From NCBI RefSeq assembly GCF_004118375.1, contig NZ_SDHX01000001.1, positions 2,173,693-2,237,692 on the forward strand: a stretch of DNA of 64,000 bases, read 5' to 3'. The stretch's first letter is position 1, and each line of letters starts with the position of its first letter. Under the pieces are notes generated by a model, which did not search any database, had not been told where the DNA came from, and was given only the letters and a program-made list of their open reading frames with translations. Source of the stretch: Oleiharenicola lentus. GTDB taxonomy: Bacteria; Verrucomicrobiota; Verrucomicrobiia; Opitutales; Opitutaceae. Shown one piece after another: positions 16,926 through 25,339 of the stretch. Both the position numbers and the translations under genes were made by a program.

Positions 16926-18355
16926 GGCTGGCGCTTGAAGACCACCAGCGTGAACCCGGGCCGCAGGCCGACGAAGCTGGACGTGTAGCGGCCCTTGAGT
17001 TTGGCCTCAACCTGCCCGGCGAGTCCGGCGGAAGCGATCACCAGCGTTCCGTCGCAATCGTCGGGCACGGTGTTCCAGTAGCCGACGTTGTTCAGTCCGC
17101 GCCAATACCAGGGCAGCGGCCAGACCTCTTCGCTGATGACGCGCACCGGACCGTCGGAGGCGTCGGCCAGCGGGCGAATTTTCAGGATGTCGGGCGAGGT
17201 GTGAACGTAGGCGTAGGGATTGCGCTCGTCGGCCGGCCGCTGGAAGGAGGTAAGCTTGACCTGTGAACTCAGCGTGAAGAGGACGACGAAAGCCATGAGG
17301 TTGCCGGCCTGGGTCCAGCGTTCCGGCACGGCACCGAGCGCTCCGGCGGCAAGAATCGCCAGACCGGGCCCCAGATGAATAACATGCCAGGGCGTTTTGT
17401 AGGAGGCAAAGGACAGGATTAGAACCAGCACGACGGTGAACCCCGCGGCACCGCGCAGAAGCGTTCGCTTGGTGGAAAACAGAGCGACGACCAGGCCGCT
17501 TAACGCGAGCAGGGAAATGCCCAGCTGATGGGTGATCACGCCTCCCTCCTGACGCCAGCCGAAGAGGGAGAAGTAATACCACCACGGCTTCTCGTGGCCG
17601 GTGAGGCCCGCGGCCAAGCGCGTACCGAAAGTCGTGTAGGTATCCCACGCTGCGCCCAGTCCGGCGAAGTGGGTGCCGAAGGAAGAATAGAACAGACCGG
17701 CGACGAACACGGCCATGAGCAGAGAGAAAATGAGATGGCGTCTGATTTGAGCAGGCGCGGGTGGCAGCGGGCGCGCGACAGCGAGGCCGGCCAGCGCAGC
17801 GAGGACGAAAAGCGGCGCGCTCGCCTTGGTCGCCTGCATGAGGCCGGCGCAGACACCGGCGGCGAGGGCCCAGCCCAACCGGCCGCTGCGCCACCATTGC
17901 ATGCCGGAAAACAATGCCCCAAGCGCGAAGGCCAGCAGCAGGGATTCCTGGATGAAATAGCGGCTGTAGTAAACCGCCGGCGGCGAGAGCGTGAAAAAGG
18001 CGGCGGCGAGCAGGGCAGGCCTGTGGCCGAGAGGTAAGGCGAGGAAGTAGAGCAGCAGCACGGCAACGGTGCCGGCTATCGCGGGGACGAGGCGCACCGT
18101 GGTCTCGCTCAGCTGCGCGAGGGTGTGTTCGCCACGGAGCCAGGCGACGGGCAGAACGGCATAGTAAAGCGTGGGGCCGTGGTGGTCGGCGGGGTCGAAG
18201 GTGTAGCCTTGGCCTGCGAGCAGCTGGCCGGCCTTCACCGCCTGGTTGGCTTCGTCGGCGTGCATCGGCCGCCGGTCGAGATCCCAGACGCGCAGCCCAA
18301 GCGCGAAGCAAGCGATCAGCGCGAGGGGGAGCCAGCGTTGCCAGACGGGTGACAT
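16922..18355 (-). CDS. GT-C type membrane glycosyltransferase, Agl23/TIGR03663-like
   Basis: A 477-residue polytopic protein with about ten membrane helices and a soluble C-terminal tail. Its first loop carries the acidic pair typical of PMT/ArnT-like enzymes (MHADEANQA), followed by DHHGPTLYY, which matches my memory of the Agl23 (flippase-associated) family TIGR03663. Such enzymes use lipid-linked sugars on the outer side of the inner membrane. The DPM-like gene that follows, overlapping by 4 bp, could supply the donor. ATG 18355 was preferred over an upstream start at 18394, which would add 13 residues without a helix. Confidence 0.82.
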   Translation of the reverse strand: MSPVWQRWLPLALIACFALGLRVWDLDRRPMHADEANQAVKAGQLLAGQGYTFDPADHHGPTLYYAVLPVAWLRGEHTLAQLSETTVRLVPAIAGTVAVLLLYFLALPLGHRPALLAAAFFTLSPPAVYYSRYFIQESLLLAFALGALFSGMQWWRSGRLGWALAAGVCAGLMQATKASAPLFVLAALAGLAVARPLPPAPAQIRRHLIFSLLMAVFVAGLFYSSFGTHFAGLGAAWDTYTTFGTRLAAGLTGHEKPWWYYFSLFGWRQEGGVITHQLGISLLALSGLVVALFSTKRTLLRGAAGFTVVLVLILSFASYKTPWHVIHLGPGLAILAAGALGAVPERWTQAGNLMAFVVLFTLSSQVKLTSFQRPADERNPYAYVHTSPDILKIRPLADASDGPVRVISEEVWPLPWYWRGLNNVGYWNTVPDDCDGTLVIASAGLAGQVEAKLKGRYTSSFVGLRPGFTLVVFKRQP

Positions 18356-18405
18356 GGGGCGACCCAAGTCAATGCGCTTGCCGCACGGTGGCAATCCCGG
18401 GCAGC

Positions 18406-18431
18406 AAAAAGGGCGCGCCTGAGACGCGCCC
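18406..18431 (-). terminator. rho-independent terminator after the discoidin-like gene
   Basis: A 7-bp stem GGGCGCG/CGCGCCC (18411-18431, 7-nt loop) is followed on the minus strand by TTTTT (18410-18406). It lies 24 bp downstream of the stop at 18455. Confidence 0.75.
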
Positions 18432-18454
18432 CTGGAGAGAAGGATGCCTTTCGC

Positions 18455-19117
18455 TTACTTGGCCGGGGTGCCGAAGACCTCGACTTCGCAGTAGTGGTTG
18501 AGCTCGTTGGAAGTGTTGCCGTTGGAGTACAGGCGGACGTAGCGGGCCTTGGTGCCCTTGGCGTCCACGATACGCCCCATGTTGCTTTCGATGTAGTTCA
18601 CATCCTTGCCGGCGCCGAGGGCGGACGAGTTGTCGTCGTCGGTGTTGTAGAGGGTGGTGACACCGGTCTTGAAGGTCTTGTCGTCGGAGACCTGCACGAT
18701 GAAGTCGTGATAGACGCGGGCCTGCGAGTGGAAGTGCCAGACCACGATGGCGGCGAGCGGCGAGGAGGCGCCGAGGTCGATCTGCACCCATTGCGTGCCG
18801 GGTCCGATTTCCAGGAACGATCCGTCCATGCCGGTCTTGTCACCGTCGGTGACAAAGCCCAGTTCGCCGATGACGGGGAACTCGTCGCTGCTGGTGACTT
18901 CCTTGCCGGCGGAGAGGAGCACGGTGCCGGCGGGCACCATGAAGTCGGGGCGCTTGTGCGAGAAGACCTCGAGGTTGGCCATCTTGATGGGGCGCGGCGT
19001 GCCGACGAAGAGCGGCTTGGGCAGGTCGAGCTGGAGCGCGACCTGTTCCTGCGCGGAGACCGCACAGAGACCCAGGGTGAGGGTGAGCGTGAAGGTGAGG
19101 AGGGAGCGGAGTTTCAT
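18455..19117 (-). CDS. exported discoidin (F5/8 type C)-like protein
   Basis: A 220-residue product with a signal peptide (MKLRSLLTFTLTLTLGLCAV, cleavage near SAQE). The mature part has the jelly-roll pattern of F5/8 type C domains: GTQWVQIDLGASSPLAAIVVWHFHS, then YHDFIVQVSDD and ARYVRLYSNGN. These domains bind carbohydrate or surfaces; no catalytic domain accompanies it. It ends in EVFGTPAK, so it has no PEP-CTERM sorting tail. It is followed by a terminator and preceded by a palindromic repeat, so it is probably a single-gene unit. Confidence 0.82.
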   Translation of the reverse strand: MKLRSLLTFTLTLTLGLCAVSAQEQVALQLDLPKPLFVGTPRPIKMANLEVFSHKRPDFMVPAGTVLLSAGKEVTSSDEFPVIGELGFVTDGDKTGMDGSFLEIGPGTQWVQIDLGASSPLAAIVVWHFHSQARVYHDFIVQVSDDKTFKTGVTTLYNTDDDNSSALGAGKDVNYIESNMGRIVDAKGTKARYVRLYSNGNTSNELNHYCEVEVFGTPAK

Positions 19118-19153
19118 GGGAAGGGGGAGCGGTGGTGGATTCTTGAACCGGTG

Positions 19154-19248
19154 TGTCATCCTGAGCCCAGCGAAAGATCCAGAGGTAAAGCGAGACAGGA
19201 CAGGACGACGGTTGTGCCTCTGGATTCTTCGCGTAGCTCAGAATGACA
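19154..19248. repeat. dispersed inverted repeat, TGTCAT-CCTGAGC family, copy 1
   Basis: Two arms of about 32 bp, starting TGTCATCCTGAGC and ending GCTCAGAATGACA, form an imperfect palindrome with a short variable centre. The second copy is at 54481-54568 in the same orientation (variable base of the left arm C, right arm T). This kind of element is familiar from many bacterial genomes as a short dispersed palindrome. Confidence 0.8.
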
Positions 19249-19265
19249 GGCTTCGGGAGTGCCAG

Positions 19266-20654
19266 TTAAATGACAAAGTCCTCCGGCTTGAAGGTGAGCA
19301 TCTGGCGGGCGGCGATGGCCTCGTTGACCTTGAGCACGGTGACGGCGCTGGCGAAGGCGGATTCACCGGGGCAGTTCAGCGGCGTGCCCTGGCGGATCGC
19401 GTCGAAGAAGTTCTCGAGGTGCGGCTGGTGGATGGCCTTGTCGAGGGTGACGGGGATGTCCCAGGCCGAGAGCTCGGCCGTCTCGCGGACGTCCACCGTG
19501 GCTGCCTTGGAGGGGCCGCCGAGCTTGGGCTTCGGCTTTTCCCAAGGCTTGACCGGAGCGGGGGCGCCTTCGCCGGAACCCGGGCGGAGGATGAGGCCCT
19601 TGTCCACCCACTGGTCCCACTCGGGCGCACGGGCCTCGCGGTAGAGTTTGGTGTACTTGGGATTCTCGGAGATCTTCAAGGCGCCCTCGTCGCCCATGAA
19701 GTATTCGTGGTAGCCGCCGCCCGCGCTCGTCGTGGTGAGCACCTGGTAGGTGGCGCGAACCGGGCCGGCGGGTGTCGCGTATTCATAGATGGCGAAGGCG
19801 TTGTCATACCACTCGTGGTTCTTGTAGTAGTCCACGCCACCGCCGGCCATGACCGAGGTGGGGTTGGCGCCGAGCAGCCAATTGAAGATGTCGATCTGGT
19901 GCGCGCCAAGGTCGGAGATCGGGCCGCCGGCGTAACGTTTGAACCAGCGCCAGTTCCGGAACTCGTGCATGTTGGCGTAGCCGTATTCGGCGAGCTTGGC
20001 CTCGGGCAACGCGTAGCGGGCCGGGTAACCGAGATCCTCGGTCACCGCGCGGTTCCACTGGCCGGAGGCGTTGGTGATGCGGCCGAGCATCTTCGCGTCG
20101 CGGACGATCTTGTCGCGGGCGTGCTGGTAGCGCGGGTTGCTGCGGCGCTGGTGGCCGACCTGCAGCAGCTTGCCGGACTCGCGGGCGGTGACGACCATCG
20201 AGCGGGCGGCATCCACGGTGTGGGCCATGAGCTTCTCGCAATACACGTGTTTGCCGGCCTTGAGGGCGGCGTTGGTGTGCTCGGCGTGGACGAAGTCCGG
20301 CGTGGCGACGATGACGGCGTCCAGATCGGGCACCGCCGACAGCATCTCGCGGTAGTTCTCGAAGGGCTTGGCCTCGTGGCCGAACTTGCCCAGCAGGCGC
20401 TCGGCGTAGGTGCGGTTGTAGGGCCAGATGTCGCAGACGGCCTTGAAGCGGATATCCGGGATCTTGAGCGCGGCGTTGAGGAGCACGCGGCCCTGTTCGC
20501 CGCAGCCGATGAGGCCGATGTTGAGGGTCTGGCTGCCGGACGCCGCGCGGATCACGCTGGGCGCGGCGACGAGCACGGCCCCGAGCTTTGCGCCGGTGGC
20601 GAGGAAGTCGCGCCGGGAGAAGGACGGGAAGGAGGAAGGAGGAGTCGCGGGCAT
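19266..20654 (-). CDS. Tat-exported Gfo/Idh/MocA family oxidoreductase
   Basis: A 462-residue protein with a twin-arginine signal (SRRDFLATGAK) followed by a hydrophobic stretch, so it is probably exported folded with its cofactor. The Rossmann motif IGLIGCGEQG begins near residue 48. The family EKP motif reads EKLMAHT here: the lysine is kept but the proline is replaced by leucine. A C-terminal substrate domain follows (WNRAV, GGPISDLGAHQIDIFNWLLG). The likely role is NAD-dependent sugar oxidation or reduction in the periplasm; the substrate is unknown. It is separated by 10 bp from a DoxX gene. Confidence 0.88.
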   Translation of the reverse strand: MPATPPSSFPSFSRRDFLATGAKLGAVLVAAPSVIRAASGSQTLNIGLIGCGEQGRVLLNAALKIPDIRFKAVCDIWPYNRTYAERLLGKFGHEAKPFENYREMLSAVPDLDAVIVATPDFVHAEHTNAALKAGKHVYCEKLMAHTVDAARSMVVTARESGKLLQVGHQRRSNPRYQHARDKIVRDAKMLGRITNASGQWNRAVTEDLGYPARYALPEAKLAEYGYANMHEFRNWRWFKRYAGGPISDLGAHQIDIFNWLLGANPTSVMAGGGVDYYKNHEWYDNAFAIYEYATPAGPVRATYQVLTTTSAGGGYHEYFMGDEGALKISENPKYTKLYREARAPEWDQWVDKGLILRPGSGEGAPAPVKPWEKPKPKLGGPSKAATVDVRETAELSAWDIPVTLDKAIHQPHLENFFDAIRQGTPLNCPGESAFASAVTVLKVNEAIAARQMLTFKPEDFVI

Positions 20655-20664
20655 GGCGCGGGGA

Positions 20665-21123
20665 TCAGTTCTTGTCCGCCCAGAGGGCGAAACGGTTGTG
20701 CTTCACGAGCACGAGGGCGCCGGCGATGAGGCCGACATGGATGGCCAGCCAGGCGACGCCTTCGGCCTCCTGCACAGCCATGAGGCCGAAGGAGAGCCCG
20801 ACGTAGAGGAGGCCGGTGAGGATGAGCGAGCAGCGGGTACGCAGGCCCAGCAGCAGCATGGCGCCGAAAAGGATGAGCAGGTAGCCCAGCGCCATCGCGA
20901 AGCTCTTGGTCATCCACAGCGGCATGAACGACGCCCCGGTGATGCCCGAGGCCATGCGGGCCATGTTCGCGTAGTAGTTCTCGAAGGAGTATTTGCCGCC
21001 GGACTCGAACTTCTCGATGCCGGCCAGCAGGGTGCGCAGGCCCAAAAAGAGCCGGAGCAGCAGGAAGGCAGCGGTGTATTCGGAACAGCAGGATTTGGCG
21101 GTGGGGGCGGTGTTGTCGCTCAT
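20665..21123 (-). CDS. DoxX family membrane protein
   Basis: A 152-residue protein with four membrane helices (about residues 16-36, 73-95, 98-118 and 125-142). The pattern LLLRLFLGLRTLLAGIEKFESGG matches DoxX-like proteins. The function of this family is poorly defined; members often sit beside oxidoreductases. Here it lies between two Tat-type Gfo/Idh/MocA genes with intergenic gaps of 10 and 31 bp, suggesting one transcript. Confidence 0.85.
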   Translation of the reverse strand: MSDNTAPTAKSCCSEYTAAFLLLRLFLGLRTLLAGIEKFESGGKYSFENYYANMARMASGITGASFMPLWMTKSFAMALGYLLILFGAMLLLGLRTRCSLILTGLLYVGLSFGLMAVQEAEGVAWLAIHVGLIAGALVLVKHNRFALWADKN

Positions 21124-21154
21124 GGTGATGAAAGGATGTGACTGGGGCGGAATT

Positions 21155-22480
21155 TCAAACGCCGTGGCCGGGGCGATAGGACTTGGTGACGTATTGGTTG
21201 GCCTCGGGAAGGTTGGTGATCTTCATGGCGGCGGAGTCCCACTCGATCGGACGGCGCGCACGCACGGCGATGTTGCTGAGCAACACGGTCTCGGTCAGCT
21301 GCGCGGCGTATTCGAAATTGGCCCCCGCAGGCGTGCCGCCCTTGCAGGCGCGGACCCATTCGGCGAAGTGGCCGCCCTGCACGCGGGGCAGGGTCTTGGC
21401 CGGGAGCGTCGGCGCGAGTTCGCGGCGCTTCACCTCGGGGATGATGCGGGCGCTGGCATAATAGGTGTCGGCAAAGACCGTGGCCTTGCTGCCAACGATC
21501 AGCGTGCCGTTGGGCTCGAGTTTGCGCGTGGCTTCCAGGTCGTCGGGCAGAAGCGGCATGAGGCCGCCGTCATACCAGGTCCATTTGAGGGCCGGATATT
21601 GGCCGCGGGCCGGGAAGTGGTAGGTGACAACCGAGGCGGTTGGCGGGCTGAGATCGGTCTGGCGGGCGCTGATGGCCTCGACGCGGGTGGGTTGCGTGAG
21701 TTCGAGCGCCCAGTAGGAGCCGTCCATGATATGGCAGCCCATGTCGCCGAGCGCGCCGGTGCCGAAATCCCAGTAGCCGCGCCAGGCGAAAGGCACGTAA
21801 GCCGGGTCATATTCGCGCATCGCGGCCACACCGAGCCAGAGATCCCAGTCGAGCGTGGAGGGCACCACCGGCATCATCTTGCTGTGGTCGGGAGCGCCGA
21901 CGCCCTGCGGCCAGATCGGCCGGTCGGTCCAGCTGTGGAGCTCGCGGACTTCGCCAAGCACGCCGGCCTGGTGCCATTCCTTGATGAGGCGCATGCCCTC
22001 GTTGGCGTGTCCCTGGTTGCCCATCTGGGTGGCGACCTTCTTTTCGCGGGCGAGCTTGTCGAGCTGGCGGGCCTCGGCGACGGTGTGGGTGAGCGGCTTT
22101 TCCACGAAGACATGTTTGCCGAGCGACAGGGCGGCCATCGCGATGGGAAAATGCATGTGGTCCGGGGTGGAAACCGTAACCGCGTCGATCTGGTTGCCCA
22201 TCTTCTCAAGCATCTTCCGGTAGTCACGGAAATGGGGCACGTTCGGAAACTCCTCGTAGGTGCGGGCGGCGCGGGCGTCGTCCACGTCGCAAAAGGCCAC
22301 GAAGTTCTCGCCTTTCAGGCCCTGCACCGCGTCCCAGCCGCGGCCGCCGACGCCCACGCAGGCGATGTTCAGCTTGTTGTTGGGCGACTGGCTGCGAAGG
22401 ATGGCGGGGAAGGCCAGGGCCGCAGAGGCGAGGGAGGACGTCTTGATGAAGTCGCGACGGGAGAACGAGGGGGTATTCAT
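21155..22480 (-). CDS. Tat-exported Gfo/Idh/MocA family oxidoreductase
   Basis: A 441-residue protein with a twin-arginine signal (SRRDFIKTSSLASAALAFPA). The dinucleotide loop IACVGVGGRGWDAV follows, then the canonical motif VEKPLTHT and a C-terminal domain with GTGALGDMGCHIMD and DLWLG. It belongs to the large group of bacteroidete and verrucomicrobial secreted oxidoreductases and differs clearly from the relative at 19266-20654. Together with the DoxX gene it probably forms one operon read from the promoter region upstream of 22480. Confidence 0.88.
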   Translation of the reverse strand: MNTPSFSRRDFIKTSSLASAALAFPAILRSQSPNNKLNIACVGVGGRGWDAVQGLKGENFVAFCDVDDARAARTYEEFPNVPHFRDYRKMLEKMGNQIDAVTVSTPDHMHFPIAMAALSLGKHVFVEKPLTHTVAEARQLDKLAREKKVATQMGNQGHANEGMRLIKEWHQAGVLGEVRELHSWTDRPIWPQGVGAPDHSKMMPVVPSTLDWDLWLGVAAMREYDPAYVPFAWRGYWDFGTGALGDMGCHIMDGSYWALELTQPTRVEAISARQTDLSPPTASVVTYHFPARGQYPALKWTWYDGGLMPLLPDDLEATRKLEPNGTLIVGSKATVFADTYYASARIIPEVKRRELAPTLPAKTLPRVQGGHFAEWVRACKGGTPAGANFEYAAQLTETVLLSNIAVRARRPIEWDSAAMKITNLPEANQYVTKSYRPGHGV

Positions 22481-22799
22481 GGGGTGACGGCGGACTGAGG
22501 TGAGTGACGGGGATGTCCCGCGGGGAAGGCGCAGCGTAGTTAGCCCGGAAGCCGTGCGCCAAGCGGGAAAAACGACGATCTGTTGCTGAATACTTATACA
22601 AATTTGTCCTCGCGCAAGGCGGGGATCACTCCCGGGACCACGAGAATCACGCCCTGCGGCCCGCTTCCGGGGCGTTTACCGGGGGGGGAGGGGTACGACG
22701 GCGGTTGTCGTCCTGCCCTCGCAGGGAGCATGAGCGGTGATGCGCGCGGCTTTTGCGCGCCAGTGCTTGCCTTTATACTTGTCCGGAATGCACGGCAGC
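22481..22799. other. intergenic region, probable promoter and hairpins
   Basis: No convincing gene. On the minus strand an AT-rich patch at 22588-22612 (TTTGTATAAGTATT) is the best candidate promoter for the oxidoreductase operon starting at 22480. A hairpin of GCGCGC arms lies at 22742-22760, downstream of the ADOP stop at 22800, but it has no T-run. A run of eight G at 22681-22688 is notable. Confidence 0.4.
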
Positions 22800-25250
22800 T
22801 CACTCGCTGCGCAGCGCGACCACCGGGTCCACCTTCGCGGCCCGGCGCGCGGGCAACCAGCAGGCGAGCAGGGCGGCGGCGGAGAGGAGACCAACTACGC
22901 CGAGGAAAGTGACGGGGTCGAAGGCCTGGATCTGGAAGAGCTGGCTGCGCAGGAAGTGGGCAAGTGCGAACGAGCCGACGAGGCCGAGGAGGATGCCGGC
23001 GCCGACGATGCGCATGGACTGGCCGATCACGAGGCGCAGCACGCCGGCCCGGTCGGCCCCGAGCGCCTGGCGGATGCCGATCTCCTTGGTGCGTTGCGTG
23101 ACGTTCCACGAGACGACGCCATAGATGCCGACCGCGGCAAGCACCAGCGCGACGCCCGCAAAGAGTCCGAGCAGGATCGTGTTGAAGCGCGTGCCCTGCA
23201 GCAGTTCGCCCGCCAGCAAGTCGGCGGTGGCGATGCGACCGAGCGGCAGGTCGGAGTCGAGCGACTTGACCACGCTGCGCAGCGCAGGGATCACGTCGGT
23301 CGGCCGGTCCGACGTGCGCACGACCAGGAGCATGAAGCGCCGCAGTTGCGCGTAGTCGAAGCCCTGGCGCACCGGCAGGTAGGCCGCGGGCGGCGCGTCG
23401 TTTTGCTGGCCGAAATAGCGCACGTCCTGCACGACGCCGACGACGGTGGCCCACTGGAATTTGTCCATGCCCGGCGGCAACATGCCGGGCGTGATGAGGT
23501 GGTCGGGCGCGCCGAGCATCACGCGTTGGCCGAGCGGGTCGCCCTCGGAGAGGAATTTTTTCACGGCGGCCTCGTTGAGCACGATGACGGGCTGAGTGCC
23601 GGCGCGGTCGTTGTCGTCGAAGATGCGGCCGCGCCGCAGCGTCAGGCCCTGGGCGCGGAAATAGTCGCGCGTCACGAGCGAAAAGATGACGCCGTCGAGC
23701 TGGTTGACGTCGGTGTAGGTGCGGCCCTCGACGACGAGCGGCATGCCGTTGACGTTGGCGAAGGGCGCGCCGGTGCTGGCGGCGACCGCGGTCACGCCGG
23801 GCAGGGTGCCGATGCGCTCGACCGCATTCTCGAAGAAGGTGGTGGCCTGTTCGCTGCCGCCGTAGCGGGACTCCGAGAGCTGCACGGGGATCAACAGCAG
23901 GTTCTCGCGGTTGAAACCGAGATCCACGGCATGAATGCGGGCAAAACTGCGCAGAAGCAGGCCGGCGGTGGCGAGGAGCATGAGGGAGAGACAGACCTCG
24001 GCGATGATGAGGCCGGCGCGCACGCGGCCGGTGCGGACGCCGGCGGTGCCGCGCGCGCCTTCCTGCAAGCTGTGGCTCAGGGCCGCACGCGAGCCTTCCA
24101 ACGCCGGAAAGAGCGTGAAGAGCAGGAGCGTGCCAAGGGTGACCACGAGCGAAAAGAGGAGGACCGGGCCGTTGATGCGGATCACGGATTCGGCGGGCAC
24201 GGCGTCGCGCGGCAGCAGCGCGAGCAGCGCATCGAGGCCAAAGGCGGCGAGGCCGAGACCGGCGGCGCCGCCGAGCAGGGCGAGCGGCAGGCTTTCGACG
24301 AGGGTCTGGCGGATGAGCTGGCCGCGGCTGGCGCCCAGCGCGGCGCGCACGGCGAACTCGCGTTGCCGGGCGCTGGTGCGCGCGAGGAAAAGGTTGGCGA
24401 CATTGGCGCAGGCGATGAGGAGGACCATCGCGACGGCGGAGAGCAGGAGCATCAGCGGTCCGCGCAGCGGGCCGGAGACGGACGCGCTGAGGTGGCGAAC
24501 CTCAACGCCGACGCCCTTGTTGGTGTCAGGATGGGCGAGGGCGATCTGGGCGGCGAGGTGGTTGAGTTCGGTGCGGACCTCCTCGGGTGTGAGCCCGGGT
24601 TTGGCGCGGGTGACGACCCAAGAGTCCATGCGCATGATGCGGCTGCGCATCTGGTCGGTGTCGGCCTGCAGGTCCACCGGCGTCCAGCAATCACCCGCCC
24701 AGAACTTGAACCGCGGCGGCATGACGCCAACGACAGTGTAGAGACGTCCGTCGAGGGTGATCGGGCGGTTGAGGATGGCGGGATCGCCGTTGAAATGGGT
24801 TTGCCAGGTCGCGTGGCTGAGCACGACCACCGCCTCGGCGCCCACGTGGTCCTCGGCCTCGGTGAACACGCGGCCGAGTTCCGGCGCGATGCCGAGCAGG
24901 GGCCAGGTGTTGGCGGAGATGGCGGCGTTGCGGAGTGAAACGGGCTCGGCAATGCCGGTAAGCGTCGCCGAGTTCCCGGCAGCGAATGCAAGATGCTCGA
25001 CCGTCTTGGCGGAGGCGCGCCAGTCGAGGTAGTCCGGGTAGGTGACCGGCATCTGGCTGCCCGGCTGGTCGGTACGGTTGGAGCCGACGAAGAGGAGCTT
25101 GTTGCCCTCGTGATAGGGGAAGGGGTTGATGAGAACCGCGTGGATGACGCTGAAGATCGCCGTCGTCGCGCCGATGCCGAGCGCGAGCACCAGTGTCACA
25201 GTGAGGGTAAAACTGGGATTCTTGCCGAGCTGACGAAAGGCGAGACGCAT
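22800..25250 (-). CDS. ADOP-type permease, tandem copy 1
   Basis: An 816-residue MacB/FtsX-like protein without an associated ATPase. It starts RLAFRQLGKNPSFTLTVTLVLALGIGATTAIFS, has a first periplasmic domain with VVGVMPPRFKFWAG, FtsX helices that include ANVANLFLARTSARQREFAVRAALGASRGQL in shorter blocks, and a C-terminus PARRAAKVDPVVALRSE. A 12-bp palindrome (25273-25284) lies upstream of its start. It is the last gene of a four-copy array read on the minus strand. Confidence 0.88.
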   Translation of the reverse strand: MRLAFRQLGKNPSFTLTVTLVLALGIGATTAIFSVIHAVLINPFPYHEGNKLLFVGSNRTDQPGSQMPVTYPDYLDWRASAKTVEHLAFAAGNSATLTGIAEPVSLRNAAISANTWPLLGIAPELGRVFTEAEDHVGAEAVVVLSHATWQTHFNGDPAILNRPITLDGRLYTVVGVMPPRFKFWAGDCWTPVDLQADTDQMRSRIMRMDSWVVTRAKPGLTPEEVRTELNHLAAQIALAHPDTNKGVGVEVRHLSASVSGPLRGPLMLLLSAVAMVLLIACANVANLFLARTSARQREFAVRAALGASRGQLIRQTLVESLPLALLGGAAGLGLAAFGLDALLALLPRDAVPAESVIRINGPVLLFSLVVTLGTLLLFTLFPALEGSRAALSHSLQEGARGTAGVRTGRVRAGLIIAEVCLSLMLLATAGLLLRSFARIHAVDLGFNRENLLLIPVQLSESRYGGSEQATTFFENAVERIGTLPGVTAVAASTGAPFANVNGMPLVVEGRTYTDVNQLDGVIFSLVTRDYFRAQGLTLRRGRIFDDNDRAGTQPVIVLNEAAVKKFLSEGDPLGQRVMLGAPDHLITPGMLPPGMDKFQWATVVGVVQDVRYFGQQNDAPPAAYLPVRQGFDYAQLRRFMLLVVRTSDRPTDVIPALRSVVKSLDSDLPLGRIATADLLAGELLQGTRFNTILLGLFAGVALVLAAVGIYGVVSWNVTQRTKEIGIRQALGADRAGVLRLVIGQSMRIVGAGILLGLVGSFALAHFLRSQLFQIQAFDPVTFLGVVGLLSAAALLACWLPARRAAKVDPVVALRSE

Positions 25251-25339
25251 GGCGTGAAGTTTGAGGGAGAAGCTTAAATTTAAGTGCGGAAAACGGGCCG
25301 GGGTTAGGCTTCAACTTGGGGCATCCACTGCGCTCCGCG

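Noticed and set aside
18455-19117. Discoidin-like protein as an exosortase substrate
   Set aside because: Its C-terminus ends in EVFGTPAK and has no PEP motif, hydrophobic helix or basic tail.
18747-20729. Plus-strand frame opposite the first Gfo/Idh/MocA gene
   Set aside because: Antisense of a gene with clear Rossmann and Tat motifs; the product lacks any motif.
22737-24938. Plus-strand frame opposite ADOP copy 1
   Set aside because: Same pattern: an antisense shadow of a well-defined permease gene with no domain motif.
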